DNA from: Gammaproteobacteria bacterium
GTDB lineage: Bacteria > Pseudomonadota > Gammaproteobacteria > Chromatiales > Chromatiaceae
Length of the DNA: 64,000 nt
Assembly (NCBI GenBank): GCA_009929855.1
Contig: RZZN01000003.1
Span: forward strand, 1 to 64,000
Reading direction: 5' to 3'
Shown: positions 1 through 7,261 of the stretch, piece after piece
How positions within the stretch are numbered: position 1 is the first letter of the stretch
How the letters are laid out: every line of letters begins with the position of its first letter
Made by a program: the position numbers and the translations under genes
The notes under the pieces: model-generated
What the model saw: the letters and a program-made list of their open reading frames with translations, nothing else
Database searches by the model: none
What the model was told of the DNA's origin: nothing

Positions 1-23
1 CTCCGTGGTGGGACTTTACTCCC

Positions 24-92
24 TCGGGGCGAGGACGCCCCGACTCCCTTCAAGGCCCACGGCCCAAAGGAGTCGGGGCCTCCAGGCCCCGA
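24..92. terminator. Pair of GC hairpins downstream of phoU
   Basis: Two perfect 8-bp stems lie at 24-31/36-43 (loop AGGA) and 73-80/85-92 (loop TCCA). The right arm of the first (37-47) is also perfectly complementary over 11 bp to the left arm of the second (69-79), so two alternative folds are possible. They lie beyond the phoU stop on its transcribed side. A terminator or an RNA-end stabilising structure is the simplest reading. There is no T-run, and the gene on the other side is outside the window. Confidence 0.5.
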
Positions 93-159
93 GTGAGGAA
101 GTGGCAGATCTCGGCGACCGCTTTGGTCGGCCATCGGTCGCGCGGCGCGGCCGCCCCGG

Positions 160-825
160 TCAATCCAGATCGGGTGTCCGGCCGGTGGCGATATAGACCA
201 CCAGCTCAGCGATGTTGGTCGCGCGATCGGCGACACGCTCGTAGTCGTGCGCCGCCGCCAAGAGCGCGAGTCCGATCCGGGCCTCGTTGGGTCGCTGCTG
301 CATCCACGTCAGGATCTCCTGCATCAAGGACTGCTCGAGACCGTCGACGACATCGTCGCGGGCCGCGGTCGCGCGGGCCTTGATCTCATCGGCATCATTG
401 GCATAAGCCTCCATGGCCTGGGTGAACATGCTGGTGGCCTGGTCACCGATGGCCGCGATGCGTTCACGCATATCAGTGGGATGCGGCGCGCTGGCGGCGC
501 GTTGCAAGCAGCGGGCGATATCGGCGGCATAATCGGCAATCCGCTCCATCTCGGCGACCATCTCCAAGGATGCCCCGATCAGACGCAGATCGCGTCCGGC
601 TGGGCGGTAGGCGGCCAAGATCACCAGGGCTTGCTGTTCCAGGGCACGCCGCTCGCGGTTGATGATCAGATCATCCTCGATGATGGTGCGCGCCAGATCC
701 AGGTCGCCGTGACGCAAGGCCTCGCGCGAGCGTGTCAATGCCTCATGCACCCGCTCGCCGAGTGCCAGGATCTCTGTCTTGAGGGTGTCACGTTTCTTTT
801 CGATCAGGAGCAGCGAATCAGACAT
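160..825 (-). CDS. phoU: PhoU-like phosphate signalling protein
   Basis: A 221-residue protein with the PhoU arrangement of two three-helix bundles. The conserved stretches are R-x-x-A-x-D-L-R-x-I near residue 85 with E-M-E-R-I-x-D-Y-A just after, and Y-E-R-V-A-D-R-A-T-N-I in the second bundle. PhoU links the PstSCAB phosphate transporter to the PhoR/PhoB pair and restrains phosphate uptake and polyphosphate build-up. The ATG at 825 is chosen because it follows a GGGGA ribosome site and gives the usual N-terminus; the frame stays open further upstream but has no family similarity there. E. coli PhoU is somewhat longer (about 240 residues). It faces a polyphosphate-using kinase across a 292-base gap, which supports a phosphate-storage role. 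No Pst genes are in view. Confidence 0.9.
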   Translation of the reverse strand: MSDSLLLIEKKRDTLKTEILALGERVHEALTRSREALRHGDLDLARTIIEDDLIINRERRALEQQALVILAAYRPAGRDLRLIGASLEMVAEMERIADYAADIARCLQRAASAPHPTDMRERIAAIGDQATSMFTQAMEAYANDADEIKARATAARDDVVDGLEQSLMQEILTWMQQRPNEARIGLALLAAAHDYERVADRATNIAELVVYIATGRTPDLD

Positions 826-1117
826 TGGCCTATCCCCGGTTGAACCCGTGCAGGGCCGGATATGGATGTGCATCCGGCCAACGAGGCGCGACTCTAACCG
901 CAAGATTTGACGATTCGGTGACCGCTCATCCGACGGCCTGCCACCATGCACGACGCGCCGCTCGGCAGGGCGCCGCGCCGATCGCCGCAGTTGGCCGATC
1001 TTCGCCGGACTTGCCCTGATCGGTGCATGAGCGGACGATATCCCCAGGGATGGGCACGCCGCGGTCGGTGCCCGCATGACGCATTGGATGGTCGCTCAAA
1101 ACAAGAGGGGTTAACGC
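826..1117. promoter_or_regulatory. Divergent phoU / PPK2 intergenic region
   Basis: This gap must hold the promoters of both divergent genes. An 8-bp inverted repeat, GGCCGGAT/ATCCGGCC at 854-861/872-879, lies in the 5' leader of phoU. I searched by eye for Pho-box repeats (CTGTCAT type) and found none convincing. The PPK2 gene has a clear AGAGGGG ribosome site just before 1118. Confidence 0.4.
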
Positions 1118-2662
1118 ATGTTCGAATCAACCAAGGTGGGACGCACGGTCAGCAAAGAGGACTTCAGAGAGCAGCAGGAGGAGCTGCGCACCGAGCTGCT
1201 GGCCGCGCAACGCGATCTGAAAGACTCAAATGTCCCGGTGATCGTACTGATCTCAGGGGTCGAGGCGGCCGGCAAGGGCGAGGTCGTCAATCGACTCAAC
1301 GAGTGGCTGGATACCCGTGGCGTGCAGACCTTCGCCTTCTGGGACGAGTCAGACGAGGAGCGCGATCGCCCCCGCTACTGGCGGTTCTGGCGCTCGATGC
1401 CGGCGCGTGGCGAGATCTCCATCCTCTTCGGCGGCTGGTACCTGACCCCGATCGAGCATCGTTTCAAAGGTCATTGCACCGATGCCGAGCTCGACGGCGA
1501 GCTCAATCGGATCGTCGATTTCGAGCGCATGCTCACCGAGGACGGCGCGCTCATCCTGAAATTCTGGTTCCATCTCTCGGAACCGAATCAGAAGGCGCGC
1601 TTGAAGGAACTGTCGCGCGACGACAGGAGCCGCTGGAAGATGTTGCCGGACAAGAGCAAGTTCTCCGAGCAGTATGCCGCCTTCGAGCAGGTCGCCGAGC
1701 GGATCATCCGTCATACCGATCAGGGCAGCTGTCCCTGGTATCTCATCGAGGCCGAGGACCGTCGCTACCGTGATCTGACCGTCGGCAAGACCCTGCTGCA
1801 CGCCATCCGCTCGCGTCTGGCCGAGAATAGCGCGGCCGCCACACCGGCACCCGAGCGCGTCTGGACCCCGGAGCTGCCCAACAGCCCCAGCGCACAGATC
1901 ACCATCATCGATCAGCTCGATCTCTCGCTCGCGCTGGAGCGCGAGACCTATCAGCAAGAGATGAAACGCTTGCAATCCGAGATCAACGAGCTGGCATGGA
2001 GCGCCTACAACAAAAAGCGCTCCACCGTGCTGGTGTTCGAAGGGGTGGACGCGGCCGGCAAGGGTGGCGCGATCCGGCGCATCACCACGGCGGTCGACGC
2101 GCGCCTCTACCGGACCATCCCGATCGCCGCACCGACCGACGAGGAGAAGGCCCATCATTATCTCTGGCGCTTCTGGCGTCATGTCCCCCGCGCGGGCTTC
2201 ATGACACTCTACGACCGTTCCTGGTACGGCCGCATCCTGGTCGAGCGTGTCGAGGGCTTCGCCAGCCATCCGGAGTGGCGCCGTGCCTACGCGGAGATCA
2301 ACCGCTTCGAGGAACAACTGGTCGAAAGCGGCATCGTGATGCTCAAGTTCTGGGTCCAGATCAGCGATGAGGAGCAGCTCAAGCGCTTCAAGGATCGCGA
2401 GGCGACCCCCTACAAGCGCTACAAGATCACCGATGAGGACTGGCGCAACCGCGAGAAATGGCCACACTACAGAGAGGCCATCAACGAGATGATCGTGCGC
2501 ACCAGCACCCGCTATGCCCCCTGGACACTGGTCGAGGGCAATGACAAACCCTTCGCCCGGGTCAAGGTGCTCAAGACGGTCTGCGACACCCTGCGCGAGG
2601 CGCTCAAGCGCACGCCCGAGCCAATCACCGGCTATCTGCCGTGTGGTGAGAAACGCGTCTAG
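1118..2662 (+). CDS. pap: Polyphosphate:AMP phosphotransferase (two PPK2 domains)
   Basis: A 514-residue protein with two tandem PPK2 domains, the architecture of polyphosphate:AMP phosphotransferase, which makes ADP from AMP using polyphosphate. The C-terminal domain is intact: Walker A at 309-317 (GVDAAGKGG) and the lid/Walker B motif DRSWYGR at 366-372. The N-terminal domain keeps a Walker-A-like GVEAAGKGE at 47-55, but has FGGWY at 104-108 where DRSWY is expected, so it is probably structural rather than catalytic. The start at 1118 has a strong ribosome site. Divergent pairing with phoU fits phosphate and polyphosphate metabolism. The two-domain length and order match the Pseudomonas and Acinetobacter enzymes as I recall them. 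Confidence 0.92.
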   Translation: MFESTKVGRTVSKEDFREQQEELRTELLAAQRDLKDSNVPVIVLISGVEAAGKGEVVNRLNEWLDTRGVQTFAFWDESDEERDRPRYWRFWRSMPARGEISILFGGWYLTPIEHRFKGHCTDAELDGELNRIVDFERMLTEDGALILKFWFHLSEPNQKARLKELSRDDRSRWKMLPDKSKFSEQYAAFEQVAERIIRHTDQGSCPWYLIEAEDRRYRDLTVGKTLLHAIRSRLAENSAAATPAPERVWTPELPNSPSAQITIIDQLDLSLALERETYQQEMKRLQSEINELAWSAYNKKRSTVLVFEGVDAAGKGGAIRRITTAVDARLYRTIPIAAPTDEEKAHHYLWRFWRHVPRAGFMTLYDRSWYGRILVERVEGFASHPEWRRAYAEINRFEEQLVESGIVMLKFWVQISDEEQLKRFKDREATPYKRYKITDEDWRNREKWPHYREAINEMIVRTSTRYAPWTLVEGNDKPFARVKVLKTVCDTLREALKRTPEPITGYLPCGEKRV

Positions 2663-2846
2663 ACTATCGCGTGTGGGCAGTCCGCGGCGCGCGCGTTCAC
2701 ACCAGCGCGCGCCAAGCGAGCGGCGCGGCCAGAGACGCGGCCAGATCCGGGCAGGGCGCTTGGCATGGATCGCGATGGAGCCAAGTGATATCGTTGTTGC
2801 CCGCATCGCATCACGATTCGGTTCAATCAGAGGGGGAGATCCTAGC

Positions 2847-4295
2847 GTGGCTGAAGTCAAGTTCTACTCGGGCGAATTCATTCCACTCGAGATGCACAAG
2901 GTGCGCATCGTCCAGAAGCTGCATCTACCGCCCGTGGAACGCCGTCTGGAGGCCATGAACGAGGCCGGCAACAATACCTTCCTGTTGCAGAACGCCGAGG
3001 TCTTCATGGACATGCTCACCGACAGCGGTGTGAATGCCATGAGCGACCAACAGCAGGCGGCGATGATGGTCGCCGATGACAGCTACGCCGGCAGCGCCAC
3101 CTATACCCGTCTGGAGAGCAAGCTGCGAGAGCTCTTCGGCATGCACTACATCCTGCCCACCCACCAGGGTCGTGCCTGCGAGAACATCCTCGCCCAGGTG
3201 CTGGTGTCGCCGGGATCGGTGGTGCCGATGAACTATCACTTCACCACCACCAAGGCGCACATCACACTCAACGGGGGCAGCATCGAGGAGCTGGTCGCCG
3301 ACGAGGGTCTCGAGGTCGTGAGTGTCCACCCCTTCAAGGGCAACATGGACATCGGCAAGCTCAACGCGGTCATCCGTGACCATGGTCCGGCCAAGATCGC
3401 CTTCGTGCGCATGGAGGCGGGCACCAATCTGATCGGCGGCCAACCCTTCTCCTTGCAAAACCTCGTCGATGTGCGCCGGGTCTGCGACGAGCACGGCCTG
3501 CTGCTGGTGCTCGATGCCAGCCTACTGGCCGACAACCTCTATTTCATCAAGACACGCGAGGATGACTGCAAGGATCTGAGCATCCGCGAGATCACCCGCC
3601 GCATGGCCGATCTCTGCGATGTCATCTATTTCTCGGCCCGTAAGCTCGGCTGTGTGCGCGGTGGCGGCATGTGCCTGCGCTCCGAGGATCTATATCGGCG
3701 CATGCGCGGCCTGGTGCCGCTCTATGAGGGCTTCCTGACCTATGGCGGCATGTCGGTGCGCGAGATCGAGGCGCTCACCGTCGGTCTCGAGGAGACCATG
3801 GACGAGGACATGATCAATCAAGGTCCATTGTTCATCGCCTACATGGTCGATGAGCTCGAGCGACACGGGATCCCGGTCATCACCCCGCCCGGTGGGCTCG
3901 GTTGTCATCTCGATGCCATGCGGTTCGTCGATCATATCCCACAGAGCGAATATCCGGCCGGGGCACTGGCCGCGGCACTCTATATCGCCAGCGGCGTGCG
4001 TGGCATGGAGCGTGGAACACTGTCCGAGCAGCGTCGACCCGACGGCACCGAGGTCTTCTCGAACATGGAGCTGCTGCGGCTCGCCTTGCCGCGACGGGTC
4101 TTCACGCTCTCGCAGATCAAGTACGCCATCGACCGCATCCTCTGGCTGCATGAGAATCGCCATCTGATCGGCGGCCTGAAATTCGTCGAGGAGCCCGAGA
4201 TCCTGCGCTTCTTCTACGGGCGTCTGGCCCCGGTGTCGGACTGGCAGGAGCGTCTGGTCGCGAAATTCCGCGCCGACATGGGCACGAGCCTGTGA
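2847..4295 (+). CDS. Tyrosine phenol-lyase / tryptophanase family PLP enzyme
   Basis: A 482-residue fold-type I beta-eliminating lyase. Family marks are LTDSGVNAMSD near 57-67, PTHQGR near 104-109, GGQP near 197-200, and the PLP-binding lysine K266 in SARKLG. The C-terminal GVRGMERG resembles tyrosine phenol-lyase (which has an Arg for the phenol ring there) more than tryptophanase. The position after the cofactor Asp (D223-A-S-L226) is Leu, where both reference families have Arg, and R265 replaces the usual first Lys of the KK pair. The substrate is therefore uncertain. The GTG at 2847 is preferred because GGGGGAG stands 8 bases before it; an in-frame ATG about 70 bases upstream lacks such a site. 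A class II DAHP synthase follows within 50 bases, so the two are probably co-transcribed. Confidence 0.8.
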   Translation: MAEVKFYSGEFIPLEMHKVRIVQKLHLPPVERRLEAMNEAGNNTFLLQNAEVFMDMLTDSGVNAMSDQQQAAMMVADDSYAGSATYTRLESKLRELFGMHYILPTHQGRACENILAQVLVSPGSVVPMNYHFTTTKAHITLNGGSIEELVADEGLEVVSVHPFKGNMDIGKLNAVIRDHGPAKIAFVRMEAGTNLIGGQPFSLQNLVDVRRVCDEHGLLLVLDASLLADNLYFIKTREDDCKDLSIREITRRMADLCDVIYFSARKLGCVRGGGMCLRSEDLYRRMRGLVPLYEGFLTYGGMSVREIEALTVGLEETMDEDMINQGPLFIAYMVDELERHGIPVITPPGGLGCHLDAMRFVDHIPQSEYPAGALAAALYIASGVRGMERGTLSEQRRPDGTEVFSNMELLRLALPRRVFTLSQIKYAIDRILWLHENRHLIGGLKFVEEPEILRFFYGRLAPVSDWQERLVAKFRADMGTSL

Positions 4296-4344
4296 GCTGG
4301 GATCGGCCCGGCGGCATGAGCAACCAGGCGTGCGCTCACCTCTG

Positions 4345-5679
4345 ATGGATGAGTGGTCGCCGGATTCCTGGCGGTCGCGTCAGGCACTCCAACAGCCGAT
4401 CTATCCCGATGTGGCGGCACTCGAGGCCGCGCTCGGCGAGCTGCGCGAGCTGCCCCCGCTGGTCACCTCCTGGGAGATCCACGCGCTCAAGCGCCAGCTC
4501 GCCGCGGCGGCCATGGGTGATGGCTTCCTGCTGCAGGGTGGTGACTGCGCCGAGGACTTCGCCGACTGTCGCGCCGAGATCATCGCCAACAAGCTCAAGA
4601 TCCTGCTGCAGATGAGCCTGGTGCTGGTGCAGGGTCTGCGCCAGCGCGTCATTCGGGTGGGGCGCATCGCCGGGCAGTACACCAAGCCCCGCTCGGCCGA
4701 TCTGGAGACACGCGGCGACGTCAGTCTGCCAAGCTATCGCGGCGATCTGGTCAATGGACCCGAGTTCACCCCCGCGGCGCGCACCCCGGACCCGCGCCGA
4801 CTTCTGCTTGGCCATGGTCGGGCAGCCCTCACGCTCAACTTCATCCGGGCACTGTCGGGGGGCGGATTCGCCGATCTGCATCACCCGGAGAACTGGGATC
4901 TCTCCTTCATGGCCCATTCACCGAGCGCCCAGGAGTATTCCAAGGTCGTGGAGTCGCTCGGTGAATCACTGCGATTCATGCGCGTGGTCGGTTGCGATCA
5001 GGCAGGCGAGCTGGGGCGAGTGCAATTCTTCACCAGTCACGAGGCACTGCATCTGCACTACGAGCAGGCCCTGACGCGCCAGGTCAGACGCTTCCCCGGC
5101 TGGTTCGATCTCAGTGCCCATCTGCCATGGATCGGACTGCGCACCGCCGACCCGGATGGCGCCCATGTCGAATTCATGCGCGGGATCGTCAATCCGATTG
5201 GGATCAAGGTCGGCGGTGGGCTGTCCCCGGCCCGGCTGGAGGCACTGATCACACGACTCGATCCCGCGCGCGAGCCGGGCCGCCTGGTCCTCATCCATCG
5301 CTTCGGCGCCGCGCACATCGAGCGTGAGCTGCCGCATCTGATCGAGACCGTCCAGGGTCTCGGCAACCCGGTGCTGTGGGTCTGCGATCCGATGCACGGC
5401 AACACCGAGAGCACGGCCAGTGGTTACAAGACCCGGCGCTTCGAGAAGATCCTCACCGAGCTCAATCTGGCCTTCGCGATCCACCGCGCGCAGGGCAGCC
5501 GGCTCGGTGGCGTCCATTTCGAGTTGACCGGCGATGACGTGACCGAATGTCTCGGGGGCGCGCGCGGGCTCGGCGAGATCGATCTGGAGCGCGCCTATCG
5601 CACCCAGGTCGATCCGCGACTCAACTACGAGCAAGCGCTCGAAATGGCCATGGCGATCGTGCGTCAACCGCTCGACTGA
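4345..5679 (+). CDS. 3-deoxy-7-phosphoheptulonate (DAHP) synthase, class II
   Basis: A 444-residue plant/class II-type DAHP synthase. It condenses phosphoenolpyruvate and erythrose 4-phosphate in the first step of the shikimate pathway. Diagnostic stretches are the N-terminal WSPDSWR, the metal-cysteine motif LQGGDCAEDF, the GRIAGQYTKPRS region, and CDPMHGNT near residue 355. The ATG at 4345 is chosen because the family begins almost directly at WSPDSWR; an in-frame GTG at 4330 is the alternative, and neither has a strong ribosome site, suggesting coupling to the lyase gene upstream. The gene ends just before a 38-base palindrome and converges on gltA. No other shikimate gene is nearby. Confidence 0.93.
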   Translation: MDEWSPDSWRSRQALQQPIYPDVAALEAALGELRELPPLVTSWEIHALKRQLAAAAMGDGFLLQGGDCAEDFADCRAEIIANKLKILLQMSLVLVQGLRQRVIRVGRIAGQYTKPRSADLETRGDVSLPSYRGDLVNGPEFTPAARTPDPRRLLLGHGRAALTLNFIRALSGGGFADLHHPENWDLSFMAHSPSAQEYSKVVESLGESLRFMRVVGCDQAGELGRVQFFTSHEALHLHYEQALTRQVRRFPGWFDLSAHLPWIGLRTADPDGAHVEFMRGIVNPIGIKVGGGLSPARLEALITRLDPAREPGRLVLIHRFGAAHIERELPHLIETVQGLGNPVLWVCDPMHGNTESTASGYKTRRFEKILTELNLAFAIHRAQGSRLGGVHFELTGDDVTECLGGARGLGEIDLERAYRTQVDPRLNYEQALEMAMAIVRQPLD

Positions 5680-5688
5680 GCCAGGACG

Positions 5689-5726
5689 CCCGCCACGCGG
5701 CGCTCGATCGAGCGCCGCGTGGCGGG
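5689..5726. terminator. 38-base perfect palindrome between convergent genes
   Basis: Bases 5689-5707 are exactly complementary to 5708-5726, giving a loop-less 19+19 palindrome centred on GATC. It fills the 62-base gap between the ends of the DAHP synthase and citrate synthase genes. A bidirectional terminator is likely, although no T-run follows on either side. Confidence 0.7.
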
Positions 5727-5741
5727 GGCAGCGGTGACGGC

Positions 5742-7061
5742 TCAGCCGCGTTGATCGACCGGCAGATAATCGGTCTGGGTCTGGCCAGTGTAGATCTGGC
5801 GCGGACGCGCGATGCGGGTTCCCGCCGTCTGATTCTGCTCCCACCAATGCGCGATCCAGCCCGGCAGCCTGCCGATCGCGAAGATGACGGTGAACATGTT
5901 GGTCGGGATCCCGATGGCGCGCAGGATGATCCCGCTATAGAAATCGACGTTCGGATAGAGCTTGCGATCGACGAAATACGGATCCTCGAGCGCGATCTCC
6001 TCGAGTCGGCGCGCGATCTCCAACAATGGATCATCCCCGGAGATCAATGGCAACAGTTCATCGGCCACCTTCTGCAAGAGCTGGGCACGCGGATCGAAGC
6101 TTTTGTAGACGCGATGTCCGAAACCCATCAACCGCACCTTGCTGTCCTTGTCCTTGGCGAGCTTCACATAGTCCTCGGGCGTGATGTTGCCCTGATGGAT
6201 CTGCTCGAGCATGGTGAGTACCTCGACGTTGGCCCCGCCATGCAAGGGTCCCCAGAGGGCGCACACGCCCGCCGCGCAGGAGGCGAAGAGGTTCGCGCCG
6301 CTCGAGCCGACCATCCGTACCGTCGAGGTCGAGCAATTCTGCTCATGGTCGGCATGCAGGATCAGGACCAGGTCGAGCGCCTTGCGGATCACATCAGGAC
6401 AGATGTATTGCTTATAGGGCTGCGAGAACATCATGTGCAGAAAGTTCGGCACATAGCGCAGCGAAGGATCCGGGTAGATATAGGGCAGTCCACGTGAATG
6501 ACGGAAGGCATACGCGGCGATGGTGCGGATCTTGCTGATCAGGCGCGCGGCGGCATGTCTGAACTGAGTCTCGTCATCGAGCTCGTGGAGCTCCGGATGG
6601 AAACAGGAGAGCGAATTGATCATGGCCGACAGGATGGCCATGGGTGGTGCCGAGCGTGGGAAGCCCTCGAACTGATGCTTCATGCCCTCGTCGATATTGG
6701 CGAAGCGGGTCAGATCGGCGGAGAAGACATCATATTCAGCGTTGCTCGGCAGATGGCCACAGATCAGGAGCAAGGCGGTCTCGATGAAGGTCGCACCATC
6801 GGCGAACTGCTCGATCGGGATGCCCCGGTAACGCAGGATGCCCCGATCACCGTCGATGAAGGTGATGGCGCTCTCGCAACTGCCGGTATTGCCATATCCC
6901 TGATCCAGCGTGATATGACCGGTCTGGGCACGCAGGTTGGAAATGTCGATCGCACGCTCACCCTCGCTGCCCTCCACCACCGGCAGGCTGAGGCTCTGCC
7001 CGTTCAAGGTCAGGGTAGCGGGCTCGACGAGCCTGGTACTCGGATTCGACGACTGGACCAT
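5742..7061 (-). CDS. gltA: Citrate synthase (type II, hexameric class)
   Basis: A 439-residue citrate synthase that joins acetyl-CoA and oxaloacetate at entry to the TCA cycle. The N-terminal beta domain of the Gram-negative form is present (residues about 17-60). Catalytic motifs are visible: CALWGPLHGGAN, GFGHRVYKSFDPRA, and the C-terminal VDFYSGI holding the catalytic Asp. It resembles E. coli GltA in length and end sequences, which suggests the NADH-sensitive hexameric type. The ATG at 7061 follows GGAG at a spacing of about 10. The gene sits alone, convergent with the DAHP synthase and downstream of the signalling operon on the same strand after a 200-base gap. Confidence 0.96.
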   Translation of the reverse strand: MVQSSNPSTRLVEPATLTLNGQSLSLPVVEGSEGERAIDISNLRAQTGHITLDQGYGNTGSCESAITFIDGDRGILRYRGIPIEQFADGATFIETALLLICGHLPSNAEYDVFSADLTRFANIDEGMKHQFEGFPRSAPPMAILSAMINSLSCFHPELHELDDETQFRHAAARLISKIRTIAAYAFRHSRGLPYIYPDPSLRYVPNFLHMMFSQPYKQYICPDVIRKALDLVLILHADHEQNCSTSTVRMVGSSGANLFASCAAGVCALWGPLHGGANVEVLTMLEQIHQGNITPEDYVKLAKDKDSKVRLMGFGHRVYKSFDPRAQLLQKVADELLPLISGDDPLLEIARRLEEIALEDPYFVDRKLYPNVDFYSGIILRAIGIPTNMFTVIFAIGRLPGWIAHWWEQNQTAGTRIARPRQIYTGQTQTDYLPVDQRG

Positions 7062-7261
7062 GGGGGTTGGACTCCGGTGCGGTGGATGATGGCGGGATCG
7101 AACAGGACGGATTATGCTGAAATTGTCGGCCAGCCACTAGTCCCGCGCCCGGCCGTTGCGCGCTGGCACCCGACCGCCCATCAGGCTGGATGGTCGGCGG
7201 GCTGGGTCTGGGTGAGGCGTCGACGCCCCTGGGCGCATGGACGCGCCTGGCACCCGGCGGG

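Noticed and set aside
1349-2860. 503-codon open frame on the minus strand across the PPK2 gene
   Set aside because: It mirrors a clear gene in a high-GC genome, has no ribosome site or family resemblance, and its composition is that of an antisense shadow.
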